A stretch of DNA of 64,000 nt from Agromyces albus (GTDB lineage Bacteria > Actinomycetota > Actinomycetes > Actinomycetales > Microbacteriaceae). The position numbers were made by a program, and so were the translations under genes. Below the pieces are notes generated by a model. It was not told the origin of the DNA. It ran no database searches and saw nothing but the letters and a program-made list of their open reading frames with translations. The stretch spans positions 2,480,001 to 2,544,000 of the forward strand of contig NZ_JAUSWX010000001.1 in NCBI RefSeq assembly GCF_030815405.1, given 5' to 3'. Shown one piece after another: positions 14,416 to 23,847 of the stretch (its first letter is position 1; each line of letters begins with the position of its first letter).

Positions 14416-14444
14416 ACTGTATCACTTCCGCAACCTGTTCCCAA
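14416..14444 (-). promoter_or_regulatory. rrn promoter P2 (extended -10)
   Basis: On the minus strand TTGGGA (14439-14444) and TACAGT (14416-14421) are 17 bp apart, and the -10 is preceded by TGA, giving an extended -10. It lies about 190 nt upstream of mature 16S, ahead of the boxA-like leader. Confidence 0.65.
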
Positions 14445-14526
14445 ACCGATCGGCCGGAGCTTCAGGCTGTGTTCACAGCTGGAATACGGGCAGGAAAGCC
14501 TGCATTCACAGTGGAAGTAAGTAGTC

Positions 14527-14555
14527 ATCCTAGGCGCTCAGACAGCGTCCTACAA
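14527..14555 (-). promoter_or_regulatory. rrn promoter P1
   Basis: On the minus strand TTGTAG (14550-14555) and TAGGAT (14527-14532) are separated by 17 bp. It is the upstream member of two tandem candidate promoters for the rRNA operon, by position and spacing. Confidence 0.5.
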
Positions 14556-14795
14556 GGTTCTGATCTGAGCGATTGGATGGTCCCACGTGAGGCCGGCGAG
14601 CTCTTCCGCTCTGCCGCACCTTTGGGGTGACGAGTGATTACTTTACGCACGCCCCCGGCCCTCTGGCAAAACGGGCTTGCAGTCCGGGCGTGTCGCCCGG
14701 AATCCCGCCGATCCTGCGCGAACGACCACCCGAGGATGGCCGCGAGAGGCCTCCTGGGAACCACGCAACCAGACGGCCTTTCCGCTGGCACGCGC

Positions 14796-15644
<849 letters not shown>

Positions 15645-15733
15645 TCACGGGAGCCTGCGCCACCGACAGGTCGGTTCGCTCCTCGCGAATCGTGACGCTG
15701 CGCCCGTTCGACACCGATGCGTGCCCGCCGATC

Positions 15734-16546
15734 TCAGCGGACGAACGCCTCCTCGGGCAGGAACGTGAGGACGAGGGCGGGTGCGCTCGTCATGAGGTTC
15801 ACGAGGAAATGGGCGACGATGATCGGCATCAGGCGGCGCTGCCACAACACGATGAGTCCGGAGCCGACGCCCCAGACGAGATAGGCGACGAGGTACACGG
15901 GCACCGCGCCGGGAGTCGCGGCGTAGAAGACGTGCTGCACGGCGAAGACGATCGCCGGTACGAGCACCGCCACCGCGGCCGGCCAGCGACGCACCAGTCC
16001 GCCTTGCGAGTACCCCCGATAGACGAGTTCCTCGGCGGGCGCATTGAGGGGGGCGAACGTGAGGACGGAGACGATCGCGAGCGCCGCGATCAGCGCTCGG
16101 GGGAGCGTCGGCGTCGCCGCCTCGTCGTAGAAGACCGTGTCGAACCGCTCGAAGGCCGCGCCGCCGTGAAGGGCGAACATCATGCCCATGATCGTGAGCG
16201 CGAACGGGAGCGAGAGCGCCGAGAGCCACAGCAGCCCCCACGCGACGTCGACGCCGAGCCGGCGCCACGAGAAATCGATGAGGTCGCGCGCCCGGAGCCC
16301 AGCCCGGTGCAGCGCGCGCCGGACGAGCACGAGCGAGACCACGTTGACCGGCAGCATGATCGCCGCACCGAAGAGCAGCGACGGCGGGAAGGACGAGCGC
16401 TCCCCCGCTGCGAGGAGCAGCAGCGACGTGATGACGGCCGCGAGCGCGACGAGTGCGACACGGAGGAGCGGCAGGCCGAGGAGGACCGTGACCGCCGGAG
16501 CGCGAGGCGTCGTCGCCTCGGCGGGTGCTGCGACATCCGTCGACAT
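15734..16546 (-). CDS. CPBP family intramembrane metalloprotease
   Basis: 270 residues with about eight membrane helices. The CPBP/Abi motifs are intact: motif 1 APAEELVYRGYSQGG (Glu-Glu...Arg), motif 2 FAVQHVFY (His) and motif 3 HFLVNLM (His). These residues bind the metal in Rce1-like proteases. Bacterial members act in bacteriocin immunity, sortase-like processing or unknown membrane proteolysis. Translation starts at ATG 16546, with a TAGAAC -10-like sequence 6 nt upstream. It is transcribed divergently from hrpA with a 58-bp gap. Confidence 0.88.
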   Translation of the reverse strand: MSTDVAAPAEATTPRAPAVTVLLGLPLLRVALVALAAVITSLLLLAAGERSSFPPSLLFGAAIMLPVNVVSLVLVRRALHRAGLRARDLIDFSWRRLGVDVAWGLLWLSALSLPFALTIMGMMFALHGGAAFERFDTVFYDEAATPTLPRALIAALAIVSVLTFAPLNAPAEELVYRGYSQGGLVRRWPAAVAVLVPAIVFAVQHVFYAATPGAVPVYLVAYLVWGVGSGLIVLWQRRLMPIIVAHFLVNLMTSAPALVLTFLPEEAFVR

Positions 16547-16590
16547 GAACGAGTTCTACCACGCCGGGTCGCATCGCCGCGCTCACCGCA

Positions 16591-16604
16591 TACGATGGAG
16601 GGCT
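16591..16604 (+). promoter_or_regulatory. -10 element for leaderless hrpA
   Basis: TACGAT at 16591-16596 ends 8 nt before the GTG at 16605. With normal -10 to start spacing, transcription would begin at or next to the initiation codon. Confidence 0.5.
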
Positions 16605-19600
16605 GTGCTTCCCACGATCACCTATCCCCCAGAGCTGCCGGTCTCCGGCCAGCGAGAGGAGATCGCGCGCGCCCTGCGCGACCACCAGGTCGTGATCGTG
16701 GCCGGAGCGACGGGGTCGGGAAAGACGACGCAGCTGCCGAAGATCTGCCTCGAGCTCGGCCGCGAGTCGATCGCGCACACGCAGCCGCGCCGCATCGCTG
16801 CTCGCACGATCGCCGAGCGCATCACCGACGAGCTCGGCACCGAGCTCGGCGGCCTCGTCGGCTACCAGGTGCGGTTCACCGATCGGGTGAGCGAGTCGAC
16901 GCGCATCAAGGTGATGACCGACGGGATCCTGCTCAACGAGATCCACCGCGACCGCGAGCTCCGCCGCTACGACACGATCATCATCGACGAGGCCCACGAG
17001 CGCAGCCTCAACATCGACTTCCTCCTCGGCTACCTGAAGCGCCTGCTGCCCCGGCGGCCCGACCTCAAGGTCATCGTCACGAGCGCGACGATCGACCCCG
17101 AGAGCTTCGCGAAGCACTTCGCGGATGCTGCGGGCAACCCGGCTCCCGTCATCAAGGTGTCGGGTCGCACCTATCCGGTCGAGATCCGCTACCGTCCGCT
17201 CGTCGCCGAGACGGGTGCCGGCGATGCCGACGACGACGAGGGCGCCGCGGCCGAGGACAAGGACGTGCAGCGCGGCATCCTCGAGGCTCTCGACGAGCTC
17301 GAGCGCGAGTCATCCGGCGACGTGCTCGTCTTCCTCTCGGGTGAGAGCGAGATCCGCGACGCCGAGGCCGCAGTGCGGGCACACTACAACCGCGCGGGCG
17401 GCCGATCGGGCGAGACCGAGGTGCTGCCGCTCTACGGGCGACTCTCCTCCGCCGACCAGCACCGGGTGTTCGAGCCGTCGAAGATCGCCGGGCTGCGGCG
17501 GCGCGTGGTGCTGGCGACGAACGTGGCCGAGACGAGCCTGACCGTGCCCGGCATCCGCTACGTCGTCGATGCCGGAACGGCTCGCATCAGCCGGTACTCG
17601 GTGCGCTCGAAGGTGCAGCGACTGCCGATCGAGGCGATCTCGCAGGCCTCGGGGAGCCAGCGCTCGGGCCGGTCGGGTCGCACGAGCGACGGCATCGCGA
17701 TCCGCCTCTACTCCGAAGAGGATTTCGAGCGGCGGCCCGAGTTCACCGATCCCGAGGTGCTGCGCACGAACCTCGCCGCGGTCATCCTGCAGATGGCCTC
17801 GCTCGGGCTCGGCGCGATCGAGGACTTCCCGTTCCTCACGCCACCCGACTCGCGCGGCATCCGCGACGGCCTCGACCTCCTGAAGGAGCTCGGCGCACTC
17901 GACGAGACGGCGACGGGCGACGGGCCGCAGCTCACCCGCATCGGCCGGCAGCTCGCTCGCCTGCCGATCGAGCCGCGGTTCGCGCGCATGGTGCTCGAGT
18001 CGAAGGCGCAGGGGGTCAGCCGCGAGGTGCTCGCGATCGTCGCTGGGCTCACGATCCAGGACCCCCGGGAGCGGCCGCTCGACAAGCGTGAGCAGGCCGA
18101 CGGCTTCCACGCCCGGTTCGTCGACCCTACGAGCGACTTCCTCACGCTGCTGAATCTCTGGAATCACCTCGAGGAGCAGCAGCGCGAGCTCTCTGGCAGT
18201 GCGTTCCGTCGCATGTGCAAGTCCGAGTTCCTGAACTACCTGCGCGTGCGCGAGTGGCAGGACCTCTACCGCCAGCTCGTGCGGCTCGCGAAGCCGCTCG
18301 GGTTGCACCTCGGCGATCCGAAGGTGAATCCCGACGGCATCCATCGCGCGCTCCTCGCCGGCCTGCTCTCGCACATCGGGCTTCGCGACGACTCCCGAAC
18401 GGGCAGCGGCCGCGGCGGCGCAGGCTCGACCCGAGAACAGCAGCAGCGCGGCCGGCGCCCGGCTGCCGAGTTCCTCGGCGCCCGGAACGCGCGCTTCATG
18501 CTGTTCCCCGGGTCCGCCCTCGCGAAGAAGCCGCCGGCCGCCGTGATGAGCGCCGAGCTCGTCGAGACGAGCCGGCTCTTCGCCCGTACGAACGCGGCGA
18601 TCGACCCTGCCTGGGCGGAGCAGCTCGCCGGGCCCCTCGCCAAGCGCAGCTTCAGCGAGCCGCGCTGGGAGCGACGGCAGGGCGCAGCGGTCGCCGATGA
18701 GAAGGTCACGCTCTTCGGTGTGCCGATCGTCGCGAAGCGGCGCCTGCAGCTCTCCCGCGTCGACCCCGAGCTCGCCCGCGAGCTCTTCATCCGTCACGCG
18801 CTCGTCGAGGAGGACTGGGACACGAACAGCCTCGACAAGCGGCTCTTCGCGTTCCTGCGCACGAACCGCGAGCTCCGCCGAGAGCTCGGCGAGGTCGAGG
18901 AGCGCACCCGGCGGCGCGACATCCTCGCCGGCGACGAAGCCGTCGTCTCGTTCTACGAGTCGAGGGTGCCGGCGGATGTCGCCGACACGCGGTCGTTCGA
19001 ACGCTGGTGGCGCGGCGAGCATCGCGACCGGCCCGACCTGCTCACGATGTCGGCGGCCGACGTGCTCGGCGAGGACGCGCCCACCGACGACCGCGCCGGA
19101 TTCCCCGACCGCTGGCGGCAGGGCGACCAGACGCTCTCGCTGCGCTACCGCTTCGAACCCGGTGCCGAGGACGACGGCGTCACCGTGCTCGTGCCCCTCG
19201 TGCTGCTCGCGCGCCTCGAGCCGATCGGGTTCGACTGGCAGGTGCCGGGCCTGCGCGACGAGCTCATCACGGCGATGCTGCGCACGTTGCCGAAGGTGCT
19301 GCGCCGTCAGGTCGTGCCCGCGGCGGAGTGGGCGAACAGGATCTCGGCCGAGCTGCCCGACGGCCCCGAATCGGGCACCGCCCGCGAGCCGTTCGCCGCC
19401 GTGATCGCGCAGGCGATCCGCCGGCTCACCTTCGCCCCGGTCGATCCATCGGACTTCGACCTCGATCGGGTGCCGACGCACCTGCGCATCTCGTTCCGCG
19501 CCGTCGACGAGCGCGGTCGTGCTCTCGGCAGCTCGAAAGACCTGCGGGAGCTGCAGGAGCGACTCGCCGGGCAGACGCGCGCCGCCGTCGCGAAGGCGGT

Positions 19601-20591
19601 CGGCGCCGCGGCGCCGGCGCCCAAGGGCGAGCCCGTCGCCGCGGCCGGGCGAGCGCCCGGGGCACGTGCGGTCGGCGCCGGCGATGCCGGCTCCGGTGCC
19701 GACGACGGGCGTGCAGCCGCGGGCTTCGAGCGCGCGGGCATCACGTCGTGGGAGTGGGACGAGCTTCCGGCGCACCTCGACACCCGGCAGGCCGGCAACG
19801 TCATCCGCGCCTACCCGGCGCTCGTCGACGCGGGCTCATCGGTGGCGCTGCGCCTCGTCGCGACCGTCGAGGAACGCGATCGGGCGTCGCGCCGCGGCAT
19901 CCGTCGCCTGCTCGTGCTGGCCACGCCGTCGCCCGTCGCCTATGTACAGGAGCATCTTTCGAACGAGGAGAAGCTGTCGCTCGCCGCAAGCCCGTATGCC
20001 AGCACCCGCGCACTGCTCGACGACTGCCTCGCGGCGTGCGTCGAAGCCGAACTGCGCAGCCGTCACGCCGACGGGCTGCTGCGCACGCGAGCCGAGTTCG
20101 ACGCCGTGCGCGATGCCGTCGCCGCGACCATCATGGAGCGGATGTTCGAGACGGTGGCGCTCGTGGCGCGCATCCTCACAGCGTCGCGCGACGCCGACCG
20201 CGCGATCTCGCGAGCGGCGAGCATCCAGCTGATGTCGGCACTCGGCGATGCCCGACAGCAGCTCGGCGGGCTCATCACGCCCGGCTTCGTCTCGGCCACG
20301 GGCCTCGAGCGTCTGCGGCATCTGCCACGCTACCTCGAGGCGATCGCCGTGCGCGTGCGCAAGCTCGTCGAGAACCCCGGTCGCGACCGCCAGGCGATGA
20401 ACCAACTCGATGGGCCGCTCGCGACCTTCGAAGCCGCCGGCGGCACGATGCCGATCGACCCTGAGGCGCCCGAGCATCTCGTGCGCGCGCGCTGGATGAT
20501 CGAGGAGCTGCGGGTGGGACTCTTCGCTCAAGAGCTCCGCACGGCCGAGACGGTGTCGCCGCAGCGCATCGCCAAGGTGCTCGCGAGCTGA
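16605..20591 (+). CDS. hrpA: ATP-dependent RNA helicase HrpA
   Basis: 1328 residues, the full length of the HrpA family. Motif I GATGSGKTT is at about residues 30-38 and the DEAH box is in IIIDEAHERSLNIDFLLG; the motif V/VI region reads VVLATNVAETSLTVPGIRYV ... QRSGRSGRT. The HA2 winged-helix region, OB-fold and long DUF3418 C-terminus follow. HrpA unwinds RNA 3' to 5' and in E. coli rescues ribosomes stalled on mRNA and processes fimbrial mRNA. GTG 16605 is chosen because homologous sequence (ITYPPELPVSGQREEI) begins just after it and a TACGAT box lies 8 nt upstream; an ATG at 16545 would overlap the divergent gene. A low-complexity Ala/Gly linker stands near residues 1005-1045. Confidence 0.95.
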   Translation: MLPTITYPPELPVSGQREEIARALRDHQVVIVAGATGSGKTTQLPKICLELGRESIAHTQPRRIAARTIAERITDELGTELGGLVGYQVRFTDRVSESTRIKVMTDGILLNEIHRDRELRRYDTIIIDEAHERSLNIDFLLGYLKRLLPRRPDLKVIVTSATIDPESFAKHFADAAGNPAPVIKVSGRTYPVEIRYRPLVAETGAGDADDDEGAAAEDKDVQRGILEALDELERESSGDVLVFLSGESEIRDAEAAVRAHYNRAGGRSGETEVLPLYGRLSSADQHRVFEPSKIAGLRRRVVLATNVAETSLTVPGIRYVVDAGTARISRYSVRSKVQRLPIEAISQASGSQRSGRSGRTSDGIAIRLYSEEDFERRPEFTDPEVLRTNLAAVILQMASLGLGAIEDFPFLTPPDSRGIRDGLDLLKELGALDETATGDGPQLTRIGRQLARLPIEPRFARMVLESKAQGVSREVLAIVAGLTIQDPRERPLDKREQADGFHARFVDPTSDFLTLLNLWNHLEEQQRELSGSAFRRMCKSEFLNYLRVREWQDLYRQLVRLAKPLGLHLGDPKVNPDGIHRALLAGLLSHIGLRDDSRTGSGRGGAGSTREQQQRGRRPAAEFLGARNARFMLFPGSALAKKPPAAVMSAELVETSRLFARTNAAIDPAWAEQLAGPLAKRSFSEPRWERRQGAAVADEKVTLFGVPIVAKRRLQLSRVDPELARELFIRHALVEEDWDTNSLDKRLFAFLRTNRELRRELGEVEERTRRRDILAGDEAVVSFYESRVPADVADTRSFERWWRGEHRDRPDLLTMSAADVLGEDAPTDDRAGFPDRWRQGDQTLSLRYRFEPGAEDDGVTVLVPLVLLARLEPIGFDWQVPGLRDELITAMLRTLPKVLRRQVVPAAEWANRISAELPDGPESGTAREPFAAVIAQAIRRLTFAPVDPSDFDLDRVPTHLRISFRAVDERGRALGSSKDLRELQERLAGQTRAAVAKAVGAAAPAPKGEPVAAAGRAPGARAVGAGDAGSGADDGRAAAGFERAGITSWEWDELPAHLDTRQAGNVIRAYPALVDAGSSVALRLVATVEERDRASRRGIRRLLVLATPSPVAYVQEHLSNEEKLSLAASPYASTRALLDDCLAACVEAELRSRHADGLLRTRAEFDAVRDAVAATIMERMFETVALVARILTASRDADRAISRAASIQLMSALGDARQQLGGLITPGFVSATGLERLRHLPRYLEAIAVRVRKLVENPGRDRQAMNQLDGPLATFEAAGGTMPIDPEAPEHLVRARWMIEELRVGLFAQELRTAETVSPQRIAKVLAS

Positions 20592-20684
20592 CTGCTCGCC
20601 GCTCGGGCGCCGCGCGGCCGTCGGGGCGCAGCACGGGCGGCCCACCTCGGGTGAAACCCGCGTACTGCGCGGCATCCGCGTCGA

Positions 20685-20699
20685 TAGAGTGGTCGGACT
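20685..20699 (+). promoter_or_regulatory. -10 element for the MFS gene
   Basis: TAGAGT (20685-20690) ends 9 nt before GTG 20700, slightly longer than the 6-7 nt seen at most starts in this window but still compatible with leaderless initiation. Confidence 0.4.
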
Positions 20700-21909
20700 G
20701 TGGGAAGCTACTCCGAACTGCTCAAGACCTCGGGCGTTGCACGCATCATCGCCGCCCAGCTCGCGGCACGGTTCCCCTCGGGCATGCTCTCACTTGCATT
20801 CCTCCTGCATGTCGAGCAGCAGACCGGCTCCTACGGGGCTGCCGGCCTCGTGCTCGCGGCGACCTCGATCGGCCAGGCCATCGCCGGCCCGCTCACGAGC
20901 CGCCTCATGGGCCAACTCGGCATGCGACCGGTACTCGTCACCACGCTGCTCGTGTGCGTCGCGGCCGTGGTCGCCATCGCGGTGCTGCCGCTCACGGTGC
21001 CCCTCTACATGGCGATCGGATTCGCGGCAGGGCTCTCGACCCCTCCGGTGCAGCCGGCCGTGCGCACGATCTACCCGAAGATGGTGAACTCCCGGCAACT
21101 CACGCCGCTGTTCTCACTCGACGCCTCGGCGCAGGAGATCATCTGGGTCGTCGGGCCGGTCGTGACCACGTTCGTCTCGACGCAGATCGGCACCGAGTGG
21201 GGAATCCTCCTCGCCGCGGCGATCATGATCGGGGGCGGCACCTGGTTCATCGCCTCGCCCGAACTCGGGCGGGTGCGCATCCCGCGCTCGAAGCGCCGCC
21301 TCGGCGTCGTGCTCACGCGACCGCCGGTCCTGCTCGCGACGGTCGTCGGCTTCCTCCTCATCGGCGCGGCCGCGGCAATCGAGGCCGGCGTCGTGGCCGT
21401 CTTCGGGCACGACGGCGCGAACGCGGGCATCGTGCTCGGAATCTTCTCGATCGGCAGCCTGGCCGGCGGGCTCTTCCTCGGTCACGTGCCGATCGGGCCC
21501 GTGGTCGACCGCCCGGCGCATGTTCATCGTGTTCGCCGGCACCGCGCTCGCCGCGTTCTCGATGGACTTCTGGTGGCTCGCCGTCACCCTCTTCATCGCC
21601 GGCATCGGCATCGCCCCGGCGCTCGCCGTGCTCTTCGCGATCGTCTCGGCGAGCGTGAAGTTCTCCGACACCGCCGAGGCCTACGGATGGGTCGGCACCG
21701 GCCAGCTCATCGGCGCGGCGCTCGGCTCGGCCCTCGCGGGCTTCCTCATCGACGGCTACGGCCCGGTCGGCGCCTTCTGGGCCGCGGGCGTGCTCGCGTT
21801 CGTCGGCGTGCTCGTGCCCGTGCTCGCCCGACGCTGGCATCCCGACCTCCGCGGCCGTGACGCGAGCCCCATCCCCGACACCGAACCGGTGCCCGTCACC
21901 CCCAGCTGA
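20700..21909 (+). pseudogene. MFS transporter interrupted by a +1 frameshift
   Basis: A major facilitator protein of about 402 residues and 11-12 helices that is split by one extra base. From GTG 20700 the frame reads normal MFS sequence (VGSYSELLKTSGVARIIAAQ...) as far as FLGHVPIGP near 21497, then turns into Arg/His-rich nonsense. The +1 frame from about 21499 resumes perfectly as PWSTARRMFIVFAGTALAAF and continues through the last four helices to the stop at 21909. Removing one C from the CCC at 21498-21500 restores a single ORF. The rest of the gene keeps normal codon use and has no other lesion, so a sequencing error or very recent mutation is likely. Substrate unknown. Confidence 0.85.
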
Positions 21910-21922
21910 CCCAGGAGCACGG

Positions 21923-22759
21923 ATGTCGCAGCCTTCCCTTCCCGTCGCGCCGTTGCTGCCGCTCGCCGACGGCAACAGCATCCCTCAGCTCGGATACGGC
22001 CTCTACAAGGTGCCGCCGACGGATGCCGCGCGCCTCAGCCTCGACGCGATCGCACTCGGATATCGCCACCTCGACACCGCGGCGTTCTACGGCAATGAGC
22101 GCGAGGTCGGCGAGGCGGTGCGCGCCGCGCCCGTGCCGCGCGAGGAGCTCTTCGTGACGAGCAAGGTGTGGAAGGACGACAACGGCTACGACGAGACGCT
22201 GCGGGCGTTCGACGACTCGATGGCCCGGCTCGGGCTCGAGTCGCTCGACCTCTACCTGATCCACTGGCCGGTGCCCTCGACCGACCGCTACGTCGAGACG
22301 TGGCGTGCGCTCGTCAGCTTGCAGCAGGAGGGGCGCGTGCGGTCGATCGGGGTCGCGAACTTCCATCCTCACCACCTCGAGCGGATCGTCGGCGAGACGG
22401 GCGCCGCGCCGGTCGTGAACCAGGTGGAGCTGCATCCGTGGCTGCCGCAATCGCAGCTGCGCGCGTTCGACGCGGCGCACGGCATCTGCACCGAGGCCTG
22501 GTCGCCGCTCGCCCGCGGGCGTGTGCTCGGAACGCCGCTGCTCGACGAGCTCGCCGCGAAGCACGGCCGAACCCCGGCGCAGATCGTGCTGCGGTGGCAC
22601 GTGCAGCTGGGCAACGCGGTGATTCCGAAGGCGTCGTCGGCCACGCGCATCCGCGAGAACCTCGACGTGTTCGGCTTCGCGCTCGACGCCCGCGATCTCG
22701 CTGCGATCGCGACGCTCGAGACCGGTGAGCGCACGGGTCGAGACCCCGACGACGACTGA
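21923..22759 (+). CDS. Aldo/keto reductase (second paralogue)
   Basis: 278 residues, the same length and family as the gene at 14796-15632. Catalytic residues: Asp/Tyr in YRHLDTAAFYGNE, Lys in FVTSKVWKD and His in DLYLIHWP. The cofactor-binding IPKASSATRIRENLDVFGF is close to the paralogue's [19 protein letters not shown]. It is an NADPH-dependent aldehyde/ketone reductase of the DkgA type. ATG 21923 has CAGGAG 8 nt upstream. It follows the MFS gene by 13 bp in the same direction, so the two may be co-transcribed, pairing a transporter with a reductase. Confidence 0.92.
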   Translation: MSQPSLPVAPLLPLADGNSIPQLGYGLYKVPPTDAARLSLDAIALGYRHLDTAAFYGNEREVGEAVRAAPVPREELFVTSKVWKDDNGYDETLRAFDDSMARLGLESLDLYLIHWPVPSTDRYVETWRALVSLQQEGRVRSIGVANFHPHHLERIVGETGAAPVVNQVELHPWLPQSQLRAFDAAHGICTEAWSPLARGRVLGTPLLDELAAKHGRTPAQIVLRWHVQLGNAVIPKASSATRIRENLDVFGFALDARDLAAIATLETGERTGRDPDDD

Positions 22760-22908
22760 TCGGCACACCGCAGGGCGGCCGCGAACGACCACGCTGAACG
22801 CACGGCTCAAGTGGAACGTTGGGGCCGTTCGACGACTCACAGCGAAGCGCAATCCGATCGTGACCGGACTCCCAGCGCGGGTCCAGACATCCGATTCCCG
22901 CCCGGGAA

Positions 22909-22920
22909 TACAGTGAGCGC
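22909..22920 (+). promoter_or_regulatory. -10 element for the DUF4349 lipoprotein
   Basis: TACAGT at 22909-22914 is followed by 6 nt and then ATG 22921, the leaderless arrangement repeated throughout this window. Confidence 0.6.
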
Positions 22921-23838
22921 ATGAGACGACTCGCACCTGTGGCGGCAACGGCCGCGATTCTCGCTGTGCTCCTCGCCGGCTGCTCGTCGGGAGCGGACAC
23001 GAGCGGTGCTGGAGGTGAACCAGCCGTCGAGGCACCGTCAGGCGAGGTGGCTCCTGCTGCGCCCGAGTCGAACGACGGCGTCGCCACGTCCGAGTTCGAC
23101 GCCGAGGCGGGTCGCGACAGCATGATCACGACCGGCAACGTGTCGATCACGGTCGACGATCCGGTCGAGTCCGCCGAGGAGGCGGCCGACCTCGTGGAGC
23201 AGGCCGGTGGCCGGGTCGACAGTCGCACCGAAACGCCGGGCACCGACACCCAGCCGCCGCACGCCTCGCTCGTGCTCCGTGTGCCATCAGACAAGCTCGA
23301 AGCCGTGCTCGACGAGCTGCGCGGGCTCGGCACCGTGAACTCGGTTTCGCAAGAATCGTCGAATGTCGAGCAGCAGCGCAAAGACCTCGACGCACGCATC
23401 GACGCGCTCTCGGCGTCGACCGCGCGACTGCGCCAGCTCCTGGCGGAGGCCACGTCGATCGCCGACCTCATCGCAATCGAGTCGGAGCTCACGACGCGCC
23501 AGTCCGAGCTCGACAGCCTGACGCAGCAGCGCGACTGGCTCGTCGACCAGGTGGACTACTCGACGATCTCGCTCGAACTCGTGACCGAGGAGGTCGCACC
23601 CGATCCCGCGCCCGACGACTTCTGGAGCGGGCTCGTCGCGGGGTGGACCGCCCTGGTCGCCTTCGTCTCCACGCTCGGCATCGCGATCGGCGTGATGCTG
23701 CCGTGGCTGCTCGTACTGGCCATCCTGGCGGCGATCGTCATCGGCGTGGTGCTCCTCTCGACTCGCCGTCGACGAGGTTCCCGCGGCCGCCCGGAGGCGC
23801 CCGTGCCTCCCTCGGCCGGCGACACCGTCGGGGCGTAG
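22921..23838 (+). CDS. DUF4349 domain lipoprotein
   Basis: 305 residues. A lipoprotein signal peptide ends in VLLAGCSSG (lipobox Cys at about residue 21), followed by a Pro/Ala/Glu-rich linker, the DUF4349 region with MITTGNVSITVDDPVESAEE and a coiled-coil stretch (about 135-190, rich in Leu, Gln and Asp), one C-terminal membrane helix (GIAIGVMLPWLLVLAILAAI) and a basic tail. The protein is thus lipid-anchored at one end and membrane-spanning at the other, with an extracytoplasmic coiled coil. Function is unknown; the family is widespread in cell envelopes. The next gene's -10 box overlaps its stop codon. Confidence 0.9.
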   Translation: MRRLAPVAATAAILAVLLAGCSSGADTSGAGGEPAVEAPSGEVAPAAPESNDGVATSEFDAEAGRDSMITTGNVSITVDDPVESAEEAADLVEQAGGRVDSRTETPGTDTQPPHASLVLRVPSDKLEAVLDELRGLGTVNSVSQESSNVEQQRKDLDARIDALSASTARLRQLLAEATSIADLIAIESELTTRQSELDSLTQQRDWLVDQVDYSTISLELVTEEVAPDPAPDDFWSGLVAGWTALVAFVSTLGIAIGVMLPWLLVLAILAAIVIGVVLLSTRRRRGSRGRPEAPVPPSAGDTVGA

Positions 23839-23847
23839 TCTGGCGAC
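23836..23847 (+). promoter_or_regulatory. -10 element overlapping a stop codon
   Basis: TAGTCT (23836-23841) starts with the TAG stop of the lipoprotein gene and stands 6 nt before GTG 23848, so the stop codon doubles as part of the next gene's promoter. Confidence 0.55.

Larger units (their letters stand above)
14224..14795 (-). other. rRNA leader, promoter region and gap up to the aldo/keto reductase
   Basis: No convincing gene is present in these 572 bases. Read on the minus strand they hold two tandem promoters (14416-14444 and 14527-14555) and a leader with a boxA-like TTGAGAACTCAACAGC at about 14348-14363. On the plus-coordinate side, an 8-bp hairpin at 14683-14701 could end the aldo/keto reductase transcript but lacks a U-run. 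Confidence 0.7.

Noticed and set aside
17310..19775. Long open frame on the minus strand inside hrpA (over 800 codons)
   Set aside because: It is a mirror of a GC-rich gene on the other strand, has Arg/Gly-rich composition with no known domain, and hrpA itself is clearly intact.
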